A stretch of 64,000 bases of DNA, taken from the NCBI RefSeq assembly GCF_000423825.1, contig NZ_AUIS01000014.1, positions 1-64,000 of the forward strand. Reading direction: 5' to 3'. A model generated the notes under the pieces. That model worked only from the letters and a program-made list of their open reading frames with translations, did no database searches and had not been told where the DNA came from. Shown piece after piece: positions 51,801 to 60,823 of the stretch (position 1 is its first letter; each line of letters begins with the position of its first letter). This stretch comes from Thermithiobacillus tepidarius DSM 3134 (GTDB lineage: Bacteria > Pseudomonadota > Gammaproteobacteria > Acidithiobacillales > Thermithiobacillaceae). The position numbers and the translations under genes were made by a program.

Positions 51801-52606
51801 GTCAGGTGCGCCTCGCGCCAGGCGCCGCTCAAGGTGCCGGAGACGGTGCCGCCGATGGTGAAGGGCAGGGCTTCGGCGAAGTAGCCCGCCAGCAGGTCCG
51901 TGTGCAGATTGCGGATGGTGACGGTGGCTTCGCCGCGCGAGTCGAGCGGGTCGGAAAAGAGATGCCGGGCCGCCGCCTGGATGCGGATCTCGCTGCCCAA
52001 TTGCCGGGGCAGGGTGACGCTGCCCTGGACGTGCTGGCGGAAACGGCTCTGGACCTGCACGTTGAGCTGCTGCAGGCGCAGGCGGCCGAGACCGGGATGG
52101 CGCGCGTCCTGCCAGTCCAGGATGCCGTTGCGGATATCCATGTCGGCGTGGTCCAGGGTGACGGACAGGGCATCGCCGGCGCCGCCCAGCACCTTGCCGC
52201 CCACCTTCAGGCGGCCGTCCGCCAGGCGCTCCACCGCGAGATAGGGCCGCTCCAGGCGCAGGTGGCGCACGGCGAAGCGTCCCCACAGCAGCGGCAGGGG
52301 ATGCAGTTCCACATCCAGCTGCGGCAGCAGGATCTGCGGCTGTTGCGGGTCGCCCACGCGCACGTCTTTCAGTCGCATCCACGGCCCGACGCGCCAGTGG
52401 GATTCCATGGTGCCGATGCGCACCGGCTGGCCCAGCATCTCGGTCATGCGGACCTCCATGTGCGGCCGCAGGCGCCCCAGCTCGGCGCTGCCGAAGTAGA
52501 TGAGAATGCCGGCGAGGATGATGGCCAGGACACCCAGCGCCAGGCTCCAGCGGATCAGGGCACGGAGATGGCGTTGGAGGTGGAGGAGTAGGGATGGAGC
52601 TCGCAA
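48797..52606 (-). CDS. yhdP: YhdP-family AsmA-like envelope protein
   Basis: The 1269 residues match the YhdP family in length. There is an N-terminal membrane anchor (ALIRWSLALGVLAIILAGILIYFG), the AsmA-like start ELGRLRPHMEVRMTEMLGQPVRIG and a long beta-rich body that forms the periplasm-spanning bridge in E. coli. YhdP with TamB and YdbH carries phospholipid from the inner to the outer membrane. The start is a TTG at 52606; no ATG or GTG lies close enough without losing the anchor. It is divergent from glnE, with 89 bases between them, and overlaps the nitrilase gene by 4 bases. Confidence 0.9.
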   Translation of the reverse strand: MRAPSLLLHLQRHLRALIRWSLALGVLAIILAGILIYFGSAELGRLRPHMEVRMTEMLGQPVRIGTMESHWRVGPWMRLKDVRVGDPQQPQILLPQLDVELHPLPLLWGRFAVRHLRLERPYLAVERLADGRLKVGGKVLGGAGDALSVTLDHADMDIRNGILDWQDARHPGLGRLRLQQLNVQVQSRFRQHVQGSVTLPRQLGSEIRIQAAARHLFSDPLDSRGEATVTIRNLHTDLLAGYFAEALPFTIGGTVSGTLSGAWREAHLTRLHGPLRVDRPALAWPTYYHQPLHADSLALQLDWRSQSNQGRLRLDDVRLARPGERWRPFNVVLHSSLGDAPTRIALKVDRMEIGPTLHLLPPKLLPPAWQRYLAEARPQGLVEDFQLIWQEGSAKQAEHFAVSNRFTRLHTHPVDKSPGFRNLSGEIRLVNQDGALRLDSQDVLLDWPYAFRQTIPIQRLRSEASWQWTGERLTVRLPHFQLQGDLNAEGHAHIVQTPGQRPYLALDARAHSVSAAHAPRYYPYRIMHPALLHWLDNALLQGRIDQARVQLRGPLSKFPFANPKDGEFRVTSHVSDVTLRYDPKWPVATRLSGRMDFARQGFALRAERGAIFDAPIRRLNARIPDLLSHNPQLHIDGLIDTSFNTGLRFLRASPILRDTALGHAKISAAGMSPLALKLRIGLGHQGGTAVDGRLDLRQVDLLWDNWRVEQISGPLYFTRHEIHTPGLEGQWLGGPTRVQLAVDTLEHHPQVRILAHGQATPAALKAQLGQAWLDHIEGGIPYLLGVRLQDEHGSYALQSPLQGVAIRLPEPLAKAPETTLPLQAQGDFILNRELGIRATLGQRHAAQLLLANGTGGWMPTRGAWQLGSDSVPALPADGFRLQGRGDVLPLSAWLALLGGGEGGAGDWPRIDVDMSWRTVQALDRDWRELAVQGSVTQDRQLTLRLDGPAVQGEIRYAHPRGQSERLAADFARLHVPAPQPRPAAPVAVALTAPAKPEDGPLTPAAAATPLRLEANIRDLRWDDYQIDQLAFTAERRPGLWQLPQIRIREEDARFDGDGTWSGPGRGQTQIQGRFEAQNVANTLRKLAFNSGLSQGQAQLDGQLSWPGWPLDFDPARLDGRIALQLEEGRFTEVSPVVKILSLMNVTSMFRRVFTMDFRDLTGKGLFFQHLGGQLVLDDGVARTDDLELKSSAVRVLAEGDIDLRSRLLDLQMHVHPLQTVDLLLGRFPILGPALFGKDGSVVDLHYQASGPWQNPTIAPISRSRRTSQP

Positions 52607-52695
52607 AGCGGAATCAGGGCCAATTACTGCTAAGATAGGTACCGTTAACTATAAACCCAGACGGATGAAGAGCCAAGCGAAAGCCGGGGGAAGAC

Positions 52696-55650
52696 ATGGA
52701 TGATCCGTTGACGGAAGCATTGGCGCGGCAGGTGGCCGCGGTCTGTGCGCCGCTGCCCGTGGAGGGCGGGGCGGTGGCGCAGGCCATGCAGGCGTGCCTG
52801 GACGCGCAGGACGCCCCAACCCGGACCTGGCTGCAGGCGCTGCCCCCGGCCGCCTGGCAGGCCTGGGCCCGGGTGCTTTGCGTCAGCCCCTACGCGCGCG
52901 AGCAGCTGCAGCGCCACCCCGACTGGCTGCCGGCCCTGCTGCGCGGCGAGCCGGCGCCGGCGCGGCCCGAGCTGGCGGACGTGGCGGATTTGGCCGGCCT
53001 GCAGCGCGCCCTGCGCTGGTTCCGGCACCGCCACATGGTGGAGATCATCTGGCGCGATCTGAACGAGGCGGACGCCTATCCGCGCACGGTGGCGGCCTTG
53101 AGCCGCCTGGCCGAGACCTGCCTGCAGGCGGCGCTGGATTTCCTGCAGGCCGAGCTGCACGCCCGCTTCGGCCGGCCGCGCGACGCCCAGGGCGGGGAGG
53201 TGCCCTTCGTGGTGCTGGGCATGGGCAAGCTGGGCGGCGCCGAATTGAACCTGTCCTCGGACATCGATCTCATCTTCGCTTACGGCGCGGCCGGCGAGAC
53301 CGACGGCCCGCGCAGCCTCGACAACGGCGAATTCTTCACCCGCCTGGGCCGGCAGCTGATCCAGGCCCTCAACGAGCGCACCGCCGACGGTTTCGTCTTC
53401 CGGGTGGACATGCGCCTGCGCCCCTTCGGCGACTCGGGGCCGCTGGCCGTGTCGGCGGAGGGCATGGAGCACTACTACCAGGTGCACGGCCGCGACTGGG
53501 AGCGCTACGCCCTCATCAAGGCGCGGCCGGTGGCGGGCGACCTCGCCTTCGGCGCGGAGCTGCTCAAGACCCTGCAGCCCTTCGTCTATCGCCGCTATCT
53601 GGACTTCACCGCCTTCGCCGCCCTGCGCGAGCTCAAGACCCTCATCGATGCCGAGGTGCGGCGCAAGGACATGCGGGACAACATCAAGCTCGGGCCGGGC
53701 GGCATCCGCGAGGTGGAGTTCATCGTGCAGGCCTTCCAACTGATCCGCGGCGGCCAGGTGCCCGCCCTGCGCCAGCGCAACACCCTGGCGGTGCTGGAGG
53801 CGTTGGCGGCACGCGGCTTCCTGCCGGTCCACGATGCCGAGGTGCTGCGCCGGGCTTATCTCTTCCTGCGCGACCTGGAGCATCGGCTGCAGATGGTGAA
53901 CGACAACCAGACCCAGATGCTGCCCGCCGCGGCGCTGGAGCGCGAGCGCCTGGCCTTGGCCATGGGCTGCGCCGACTGGGAGGCCCTGGAGCGGGCGCTG
54001 AAGCGGTACCGGGAGCAGGTGGAGCAGCACTTCGACCTGGCCTTCGCCGCGCCTCAGGCCGAAGTACAGCAGCAGGACACCGCCGCCCGCGATCTGTGGC
54101 TGTGGGCCGGCATGGACGACGACCACGACGAGGCCGCCGCCGGCCAGCTGCTTCATCTGGGCTTCACCGACGCGGCGGCGAGCTGGCAATTGCTGAGCGG
54201 CTTCGGCCGCAGCAACCTGGTGAGCCGGCGCCTGACCGCCCAGGGCCGCGCGCGGCTGGACCAGCTGATGCCCTTGGTGCTCGGCGTCTGCGCGCGCTCG
54301 CCGCAGCCGGACGTCCTGCTGCTGCGCTTCCTGCGCCTGATCGAGGCGGTGGCCGGGCGCAGCGCCTATCTCGCCCTGCTGGTGGAGAATCCGCTGGCCC
54401 TGTCGCGCCTGGCGCGCCTCTTGCTGCTGAGCCCGTGGGTGAGCAGCGAGCTGACCCGCTATCCGACCTTGCTGGACGAAGTGCTGGACGAGCGCGAACT
54501 GCTGCTCGGCCGCGACCGGGAGCGCCTGCGGCGCGACTTGGCCGCCGAGCTGGCGGCCGAGCCCGATGCCGAAGGGCGCATGGACCGTTTGCGCCATTTC
54601 AAGCGGACCGAGGTGTTCCGCCTGGCCCGGGCCGACCTCATCGGCCGCTTTCCGGTGGAGGAGGTCACCGCCGGGCTGAGCCGGCTGGCCGAGGTGCTGC
54701 TGGATGGCGTGCTGGAGCTGGCCTGGGCGGATCTGGCCGAGCGCCACGGCGTTCCCCGGCAGCCGGATGGCGCGGCGGCGCAGTTCTGCGTCGTCGGCTT
54801 CGGCAAGCTCGGCTCGGCGGAAATGGGCTATCACTCGGACCTGGATCTCCTGTTCCTGCACGACAGCGAACTGGAGGGCCAGTCCGACGGCGACCGGCCG
54901 CTGGCCAACGCGGTCTTTTTCGCGCGCCTGGGCCAGCGCATCATTTACTATCTGAGCACGTTGACGCCCGCCGGGACCCTCTATAGCATAGACATGCGTC
55001 TGCGCCCCAGCGGTCGTTCCGGCCCTCTGGTGACTTCCCTTGCCCATCTGGACGATTATCAGCGCCATACTGCCTGGACCTGGGAACATCAGGCCCTGAC
55101 CCGGGCGCGTCCCATCGCCGGCAGCCCGGCCCTGCGGGCCGCCTTCGACGCCCTGCGCCTGGAGGTGCTGCGCCAGCCCCGCGATGCCGGGCAGCTGCGC
55201 CGCGACGTGCGGGACATGCGCGCGCGCATGGTGGCCGAGCACGCGCCCGGCACCGAGGTCTTCCATGTGAAGCACAGTCCGGGCGGGCTGGTGGATATCG
55301 AATTCCTGGTGCAGTACGGGCGCTTGCTGCGGGGCGCGGCGGATCCCGGCCTGCTGGAGGGCCGGGACACGCGCGGCGGCCTCGCGGCCCTGGCCGGGCA
55401 CGGCTTTCTGAGCGAGGCGGACGCCCAGGATCTCGCTTTGGCGCTGCACTTCTACCGCTTTTTGGAGCTGCGCCTGCAGCTGCTGGAACGGCCGGGGGCC
55501 TTCGGCGAGGCGGAGGCGGCGGAGATCGAGCGCCTGCTGCCGTCCGCGTTCCGTGCCCTGTGGTCGCGCGTCGCCGCCCACCGCGAGCGGGTGCGCCAGA
55601 TCTGGGCGGCATGTTTGGGCAGTGAGCAGGATGTGAACGGTGAAACGTGA
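52696..55650 (+). CDS. glnE: Glutamine synthetase adenylyltransferase/deadenylase
   Basis: The 984-residue bifunctional enzyme has two nucleotidyltransferase-like halves. The first, deadenylase, has GMGKLGGAELNLSSDIDLIF near residue 175, and the second, adenylylase, has GFGKLGSAEMGYHSDLDLLF near 701. Each is followed by a PII-uridylyltransferase-associated helical region. It switches glutamine synthetase activity by AMP addition or removal, driven by PII state. Length and motifs are standard. The ATG has CGGGGGAAG upstream. A 17-base inverted repeat overlapping the stop codon leads into ilvE. Confidence 0.95.
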   Translation: MDDPLTEALARQVAAVCAPLPVEGGAVAQAMQACLDAQDAPTRTWLQALPPAAWQAWARVLCVSPYAREQLQRHPDWLPALLRGEPAPARPELADVADLAGLQRALRWFRHRHMVEIIWRDLNEADAYPRTVAALSRLAETCLQAALDFLQAELHARFGRPRDAQGGEVPFVVLGMGKLGGAELNLSSDIDLIFAYGAAGETDGPRSLDNGEFFTRLGRQLIQALNERTADGFVFRVDMRLRPFGDSGPLAVSAEGMEHYYQVHGRDWERYALIKARPVAGDLAFGAELLKTLQPFVYRRYLDFTAFAALRELKTLIDAEVRRKDMRDNIKLGPGGIREVEFIVQAFQLIRGGQVPALRQRNTLAVLEALAARGFLPVHDAEVLRRAYLFLRDLEHRLQMVNDNQTQMLPAAALERERLALAMGCADWEALERALKRYREQVEQHFDLAFAAPQAEVQQQDTAARDLWLWAGMDDDHDEAAAGQLLHLGFTDAAASWQLLSGFGRSNLVSRRLTAQGRARLDQLMPLVLGVCARSPQPDVLLLRFLRLIEAVAGRSAYLALLVENPLALSRLARLLLLSPWVSSELTRYPTLLDEVLDERELLLGRDRERLRRDLAAELAAEPDAEGRMDRLRHFKRTEVFRLARADLIGRFPVEEVTAGLSRLAEVLLDGVLELAWADLAERHGVPRQPDGAAAQFCVVGFGKLGSAEMGYHSDLDLLFLHDSELEGQSDGDRPLANAVFFARLGQRIIYYLSTLTPAGTLYSIDMRLRPSGRSGPLVTSLAHLDDYQRHTAWTWEHQALTRARPIAGSPALRAAFDALRLEVLRQPRDAGQLRRDVRDMRARMVAEHAPGTEVFHVKHSPGGLVDIEFLVQYGRLLRGAADPGLLEGRDTRGGLAALAGHGFLSEADAQDLALALHFYRFLELRLQLLERPGAFGEAEAAEIERLLPSAFRALWSRVAAHRERVRQIWAACLGSEQDVNGET

Positions 55651-55705
55651 ACAGTGAATCGTGGGCAGGCCGGGCCGTATGCCCGGCTCACGCTTCACTG
55701 TTCAC
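55647..55705. repeat. Large cruciform between glnE and ilvE
   Basis: GTGAACAGTGAATCGTG (55647-55663) and CACGCTTCACTGTTCAC (55689-55705) are inverted with one mismatch. Inside them a second hairpin, GCCGGGC/GCCCGGC, pairs at 55669-55687. The left arm contains the glnE stop codon. Partial direct copies (GTGAACGGTGAA before it, TTCACGATTCACG after it) suggest a repeat family. No T-run follows. Confidence 0.65.
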
Positions 55706-55735
55706 GATTCACGAGAATTTGACAGGAGAAACGCC

Positions 55736-56689
55736 ATGTCCATGGCTGATCGAGACGGCTTTATCTGGTTTGACGGCAAGCTGCTGCCCTGGCGCGAAGT
55801 GACGGTGCACGGCCTGACCCACAGCCTGCATTACGGCATGGGCGTCTTCGAGGGCGAACGGGCCTACAACACGCCGGCGGGACCGGCCATCTTCCGCCTG
55901 CAGGAGCATACCCGGCGCCTCTTCAACAGCGCCAAGATCCTGCAGATGGACATGCCCTTCGGCGAAGCCGAGATCAATGCCGCCACCTGCGAGGTCATCC
56001 GTGCCAACGGCCTGGAGTCCGCCTACATCCGTCCGCTGGCCTTCTACGGCGCCGAGGGCATGGGCCTGTCCGCCAAGGGCCTGAAGACGCACGTGCTCAT
56101 TGCCGCCTGGCCCTGGGGCGCCTATCTGGGGCAGGAGGCGCTGGAGCGCGGCATCCGGGTCAAGGTCAGTTCCTTCAACCGCCACCACGTGAACATCCAC
56201 ATGGTCAAGGCCAAGGCCACCGGCAACTACCTGAACTCCATGCTGGCCCAGCGCGAGGCTTCGGCGGCCGGCTACGACGAGGCCCTGCTGCTGGATCGCG
56301 AGGGCTACGTGGCCGAGGGCTCGGGAGAGAACATCTTCATGGTGCGCGACGGCGTGCTCTACACGCCGACCCTGACCTCCGCCCTGGAAGGCATCACCCG
56401 CGACACGGTGATGCGCCTGGCCGGCGAGCTAGGCATCCGCGTGGTGGAGAAGCAGCTGACCCGCGACGAGTTCTACATCGCCGACGAGGCCTTCTTCACC
56501 GGCACCGCCGCCGAGGTGACGCCCATCCGCGAGATCGACGGCCGCGTGATCGGCAGCGGCAGCCGCGGGCCCGTCACCCAGCGCCTGCAATCCCTGTATT
56601 TCGATCAGGTGACCGGCAAGCGCAAGGAGCACCCCGAGTGGCTGACCTATGTGAACGACGTGCCGGCGCAGCGCGCCGCGCCCCTGTGA
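55736..56689 (+). CDS. ilvE: Branched-chain amino acid aminotransferase
   Basis: The 317-residue fold-type IV PLP enzyme performs the last step of valine, leucine and isoleucine synthesis. The PLP lysine is Lys160 in VKAKATGNYLNS; the start FIWFDGKLLPWREVTVHGLTHSLHYG and EGSGENIFMV are hallmarks. The ATG at 55736 has ACAGGAGAAA upstream. It follows glnE by 85 bases that contain a cruciform and is 18 bases from the zinc-finger gene, an order common in beta- and gammaproteobacteria. Confidence 0.94.
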   Translation: MSMADRDGFIWFDGKLLPWREVTVHGLTHSLHYGMGVFEGERAYNTPAGPAIFRLQEHTRRLFNSAKILQMDMPFGEAEINAATCEVIRANGLESAYIRPLAFYGAEGMGLSAKGLKTHVLIAAWPWGAYLGQEALERGIRVKVSSFNRHHVNIHMVKAKATGNYLNSMLAQREASAAGYDEALLLDREGYVAEGSGENIFMVRDGVLYTPTLTSALEGITRDTVMRLAGELGIRVVEKQLTRDEFYIADEAFFTGTAAEVTPIREIDGRVIGSGSRGPVTQRLQSLYFDQVTGKRKEHPEWLTYVNDVPAQRAAPL

Positions 56690-56707
56690 TGCTTTTGAGG
56701 ACGAGAA

Positions 56708-56920
56708 GTGGCTGAGAAAGTGACCTGCTGCGACAAGAGCTATTACGAGATCCTGCCGGACGAGCTGCCGCTGCGCTGTCCGCTGCCCAGCATGAGCGCC
56801 TGGAACGCCCACCCGCGGGTCTTCCTGCCCATCGAGAAGACCGGAGAGGCGCGCTGTCCCTACTGCGGCACCCTCTACCTCCTCAAGGGCGGCCCCTTGG
56901 CGGAGGCGGCGCATCACTAG
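56708..56920 (+). CDS. zf-CHCC zinc-finger protein
   Basis: The 70-residue protein has a likely zinc site formed by Cys24, His35, Cys50 and Cys53 (CPLP...HPRVFLPI...RCPYCGTLY). This is the zf-CHCC domain, shared with the NDUFS6 subunit of mitochondrial complex I. The bacterial members are small and uncharacterised. A GTG start follows GAGGACGAG. It lies right after ilvE, as is usual in many proteobacteria. Confidence 0.88.
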   Translation: MAEKVTCCDKSYYEILPDELPLRCPLPSMSAWNAHPRVFLPIEKTGEARCPYCGTLYLLKGGPLAEAAHH

Positions 56921-57103
56921 TCGCGCCTCGGGTCGTGGGCAGCAAGGGGTCAAACCTCTCCCGCGGGGAGAGGGCAGGGTGAGAGGGCGCCGTCTCCCTG
57001 CCGAACTTCCTGGAGGAGGGTGCGAGCGATGTCGGTCATCCGTTGCGCCGCTTTCCGCCCACGAGGCGCCATTCACATCACGGATTCCGCACCTGAAAGC
57101 ATC

Positions 57104-57988
57104 ATGAGCCGGCCTCTGCGCTACCCCCTGGTCCTGTTGCTCGCCCTCTTCGTCAGCGCCTGCTCCAGCACCCCCGAAAAGCCTCCGGTGGCGGTGTCCA
57201 AGCCGCCGGCGCGCATCGCCCTGGTGCTCGGCGGCGGGGCGGCGCGCGGCTTCGCCCACGTCGGCGTCATCAAGATCCTGGAGGCCAATCAGATCAAGCC
57301 GGACCTGGTAGTGGGCACCAGCGCCGGCAGCCTGGTGGGCGCGCTCTACGCGGCCGGCTATTCGGGCTTCGACCTGCAGCGCATCGTCCTCGACATGGGG
57401 CAGTTCGACGTCTTCGATCTGTCCCTGCCCGACCGCGGCTTCGTCAAGGGAGAGAAGCTGCAGGATTTCGTGAATGCCAAGGTCAGGAACCGTCCCATCG
57501 AGGCGCTGCCCATCCGCTTCATCGCCGTGGCCACCGAGGCCCGCAGCGGGCGGCGCGTGGACTTCGCCCGCGGCAACGCGGGCCAGGCGGTGCGGGCGTC
57601 CTCCAGCATTCCCGGCGTGTTCCGGCCGGTCGCCATCAATGGCCATGAGTACGTGGACGGCGGCGTGGTGAGTCCGGTGCCCGTGCTGGCGGCACGGGCG
57701 GCGGGCGCCAACTTCGTCATCGCCGTGGACATCTCGCCCGACAACACGGAAGTGCTCGCCTCCAGCCTGGGGGTGCTCAACCAGAGTGCCCGCATCATGG
57801 GCAAGCGCATCGCCGCCGAGGAGCTCAAGCAGGCGGACGTGGTGATCCGGCCGCAGGTGGGCGAGATCGGCCTGGTGTCCTTCGATCGCAAGAACGAGGC
57901 GGTCATGGAGGGCGAACGTGCCGCGCTCGCCGCCTTGCCCGCCATCCGGGCCGGCCTGGCGCGCTTCGCGCCGCGCCAGGCCACCTGA
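57104..57988 (+). CDS. Patatin-like phospholipase lipoprotein (RssA-like)
   Basis: The 294-residue lipoprotein has a lipobox LFVSAC (Cys20) and a patatin domain: the oxyanion hole GGGAARG (43-49), nucleophile Ser73 in GTSAG and the catalytic Asp185 in DGG. It probably hydrolyses phospholipid or lysophospholipid at the envelope. The start at 57104 gives an ideal lipoprotein signal; 57029, which has a better ribosome site (GGAGGAGGG), would put 25 extra residues before it. It is read with waaF, 30 bases downstream. Confidence 0.88.
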   Translation: MSRPLRYPLVLLLALFVSACSSTPEKPPVAVSKPPARIALVLGGGAARGFAHVGVIKILEANQIKPDLVVGTSAGSLVGALYAAGYSGFDLQRIVLDMGQFDVFDLSLPDRGFVKGEKLQDFVNAKVRNRPIEALPIRFIAVATEARSGRRVDFARGNAGQAVRASSSIPGVFRPVAINGHEYVDGGVVSPVPVLAARAAGANFVIAVDISPDNTEVLASSLGVLNQSARIMGKRIAAEELKQADVVIRPQVGEIGLVSFDRKNEAVMEGERAALAALPAIRAGLARFAPRQAT

Positions 57989-58018
57989 CCCCGTTTTCCT
58001 GTTCAGCCGCGGACCCCC

Positions 58019-59101
58019 ATGCCGTACGCCACCTATCCCGACTCCACCCTCATCAACGTCCGCGATCCCCAACAGGTGCTCATCGTCGCCCCCGCCTGGG
58101 TCGGCGACATGGTCATGGCGCACGTGCTGATTCAGGTCCTGCGGCGCCGCTATCCGCGCCTGGCCATCGATCTGGTCGCGCCGCCCTGGACCGCGGCCCT
58201 GGGCCAGCGCATGGCCGAGGTGCGGCAAAGCTTCTCCCTGGAGATGGCCCATGGGCGCCTGGATCTGCACCTGCGCAGGGCCTTCGCGCGCGAGATCAAG
58301 CCGATCGGCCATGACTGGGCCATCGTCCTGCCCAGCAGCTGGAAGTCGGCCCTGGTCCCCTACTGGGCCGAAATTCCCCATCGCACGGGCTTTCGCGGCG
58401 AGTGGCGCTTCGGTCTCCTGAACGACCGCCGCCAACTCGACAAGCGGCGCCTGCCGCGCACGGTGGACCGCTTCGTGGCCCTTGGGCTGACGCCCGCGGC
58501 GCCGCTGCCGCACCAGTTGCCGGCGCCGCGCCTGCAGGTGGACGCGGAGGCCCGCCAAGCCACCCTGCAGCGCCTGGGCCTGGGCGTGCCCAGCCGGCCG
58601 CTGCTGGCCCTGGCGCCCGGCGCGGAGTACGGGCCGGCCAAGCGCTGGCCCGTGTCCCACTACATCGAGCTGGCTCGCCGCCAGATCGCCGCCGGCTGGG
58701 CGGTGTGGGTCTTCGGCAGCCCCAAGGATGCCGAGATCACCCAGGCCATCGCCGCGGCGGTACCCGAGGCGGTCGATCTGGGCGGGCAGACCAGCCTTCT
58801 CGAAGCAGTGGACCTGCTGGCCCTGGCGCAGGTCACGGTGAGCAACGATTCGGGCCTGATGCACGTGGCCGGCGCAGTGGGCAGCCGCGTCATCGGGCTC
58901 TTCGGCTCCAGCAGCCCGGTGATGACGCCGCCGCTGGGCCGTCATGCCAAGATCTTGTCCAAGGGACTCAAGTGCAGCCCCTGCGGCAAGCGCGAGTGCC
59001 CGCTCAAGCATCATCGCTGCCTGGAAGATCTGTATCCGGACGAGGTGGCCGAAGCCGTTGCCGGCGCTGCCCGCGGCATCTCCCAGAACCTGGCGTCGTG
59101 A
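58019..59101 (+). CDS. waaF: LPS heptosyltransferase II
   Basis: The 360-residue GT9 enzyme adds the second heptose to the LPS inner core. APAWVGDMVMA at the start and APGAEYGPAKRWP in the middle are WaaF hallmarks, and SNDSGLMHVAGAVG is the nucleotide-binding segment. ECPLKHHRCL near the end is the usual cysteine patch. It opens the envelope-glycan set running to the end of the window. Confidence 0.93.
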   Translation: MPYATYPDSTLINVRDPQQVLIVAPAWVGDMVMAHVLIQVLRRRYPRLAIDLVAPPWTAALGQRMAEVRQSFSLEMAHGRLDLHLRRAFAREIKPIGHDWAIVLPSSWKSALVPYWAEIPHRTGFRGEWRFGLLNDRRQLDKRRLPRTVDRFVALGLTPAAPLPHQLPAPRLQVDAEARQATLQRLGLGVPSRPLLALAPGAEYGPAKRWPVSHYIELARRQIAAGWAVWVFGSPKDAEITQAIAAAVPEAVDLGGQTSLLEAVDLLALAQVTVSNDSGLMHVAGAVGSRVIGLFGSSSPVMTPPLGRHAKILSKGLKCSPCGKRECPLKHHRCLEDLYPDEVAEAVAGAARGISQNLAS

Positions 59102-59242
59102 GGACCGTCTCCCCTCGATCGTCGATGACGAGACCAAGCAGAGGAGCAGTCAGTCCATGCTGAACAGGGAAACCCGGGTCCACTGGCGCAAGCGCATGCC
59201 TGGCGGCCCGGCCGTGCCGGCGGGCCGGGGAGCGCTCCGCTG

Positions 59243-60739
59243 ATGGCGGCCGCTGCCGGCACCCGCCCGCCCGGAGTTGCGCACCTCCTGGCCACGGGTG
59301 CCGGCTTCCTGGCGCTGCTGGCCCTGTACTTCCTGGTCCAGGCGCTGATCCGCCTGCTGGCGCCCGGCGCCGTGGAGCTGGACGAGGCGGAGCAGCTTCT
59401 CCTGTACCAGGCGCCGGGCCTCGGCTACGATGAGCAGCCGCCCCTCTATACCTGGCTGCAGACGGCGCTCTTCCATCTGCTCGGTCCCGGGGTGGCGGGC
59501 ATCGCCATCCTGAAGAACACGCTGCTCTTCCTCACCTTCGCGGGCCTGTACGCCCTGGGCCGCCGCCTGCTGAACAGCCGCCTGACGGCCGGCGCGGCGG
59601 CGGCTTCGCTCCTCTTCGTGCCGCAGATCGCCTGGGAAGCCCAGCGCGATCAGAGCCATTCCGTGCTGTTGATGGCGCTGTCGGTGTGGACGTTCTGGCT
59701 GTTCTTTCGCCTCGCCGAACACGGTCGGGTCCGCGATTATCTGGCCCTGGGCGTCTGTCTGGGCCTTGGGCTGCTCACCAAATACAATTACGGGTTCCTG
59801 GCCGGTGCCCTGCTGCTGGCGGCGCTCAGTCTGCCGGCCTACCGGCCGGTGCTGCTGCATCCGCGCCTGGCGTGGGCCGGGGTGCCGGCCGCGCTGATAT
59901 TCCTGCCGCATCTGCTCTGGCTGCTGCCGCACTATCAGGCGGTGTCGGGAGAGCTGGTGGGCAAGGTGGTGAGCACCGAGACGCCCCTGTACATGAGCGC
60001 CGTGGGCGCGGGCCTGAAGAGTCTCGGCAACGCGATCTTCTCCGCCTTGGCGCCGCTGGGGCTGCTCTATCTCTGGCTGGCGCGGGGCCGGTCCGGCAGC
60101 GCGGCGGCAGTACCGCCGGCGGAAGCGCTGCTGGCGCGCTTCTTCGCCGTCTCCCTCGTTCTGGTGGCTGCCGTGCTGCTGGCGCTCAAGGCGCAGCACG
60201 TCAATGCCCGCTGGCTTCAGCCCTTCCTGGCGCTCGTGCCGCTGTGGATCTTTCTGCGTCTGGAGCGCCTGGGCGTGCCGGCACCGCGGCTGCGGCGCTG
60301 TCTGGGCCTGGCGGGGCTGGCGGCGGTGCTGCTTTTGACGGCCATGGCGGCGCGCGTGACGGTGGCGCCGCAGCTCGGCAAGTACTCGCGCCTGCAGATG
60401 CCCATGCCCGAGCTGGCGGCGGCCATCCGCGCCCAGGGCTTCTCGCGGGGATGGGTGGTGGCCGACAGCCACGTCCTGGGCGGCAACTTGAAGCTGCATT
60501 TCCAGGACAGCCGGATCGTGGCGCCCGGCTTCGGACTGGAGCGCCTGCCGCCGGCGCCGCGATCCCCGGTGCTGCTGGTCTGGGATGCCAGCCGGGAACG
60601 GGGGCTGCCGGCGGTGCTGCGGGACGTGGTACCGCGGCTGGCCCAGGCGCGGCGGCAAGCGCCGCGCATCCACTATCTCAGCCGGCCATACCACGGCGCC
60701 GGCGACCGGCACATGACGCTGGGCATCGCCCGCTTCTAG
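59243..60739 (+). CDS. GT39-type integral membrane glycosyltransferase
   Basis: The 498-residue polytopic membrane protein is of the ArnT/PMT (GT39) type. The first outer loop has VELDEAEQLLL followed by YDEQPPLYTWL, the acidic motif that binds the lipid-linked sugar. It transfers a sugar from a polyprenyl phosphate donor at the periplasmic face. The ATG overlaps the stop of a 28-codon frame that starts at 59158 (TGATG), which may only couple translation. The following GT2 enzyme could make its lipid-linked donor. Confidence 0.83.
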   Translation: MAAAAGTRPPGVAHLLATGAGFLALLALYFLVQALIRLLAPGAVELDEAEQLLLYQAPGLGYDEQPPLYTWLQTALFHLLGPGVAGIAILKNTLLFLTFAGLYALGRRLLNSRLTAGAAAASLLFVPQIAWEAQRDQSHSVLLMALSVWTFWLFFRLAEHGRVRDYLALGVCLGLGLLTKYNYGFLAGALLLAALSLPAYRPVLLHPRLAWAGVPAALIFLPHLLWLLPHYQAVSGELVGKVVSTETPLYMSAVGAGLKSLGNAIFSALAPLGLLYLWLARGRSGSAAAVPPAEALLARFFAVSLVLVAAVLLALKAQHVNARWLQPFLALVPLWIFLRLERLGVPAPRLRRCLGLAGLAAVLLLTAMAARVTVAPQLGKYSRLQMPMPELAAAIRAQGFSRGWVVADSHVLGGNLKLHFQDSRIVAPGFGLERLPPAPRSPVLLVWDASRERGLPAVLRDVVPRLAQARRQAPRIHYLSRPYHGAGDRHMTLGIARF

Positions 60740-60823
60740 CGGCGCCCCAGCCAGATCGTCCTCGATGCTGGTCATGGACCCACGCCTATTATATGCTAGC
60801 CCAATTTCTGAGTTGGCAGTCCC

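Noticed and set aside
48866-55698. Long open frames opposite yhdP (plus) and glnE (minus)
   Set aside because: Both are GC-driven shadows without motifs; the opposite strands encode standard-length family proteins.
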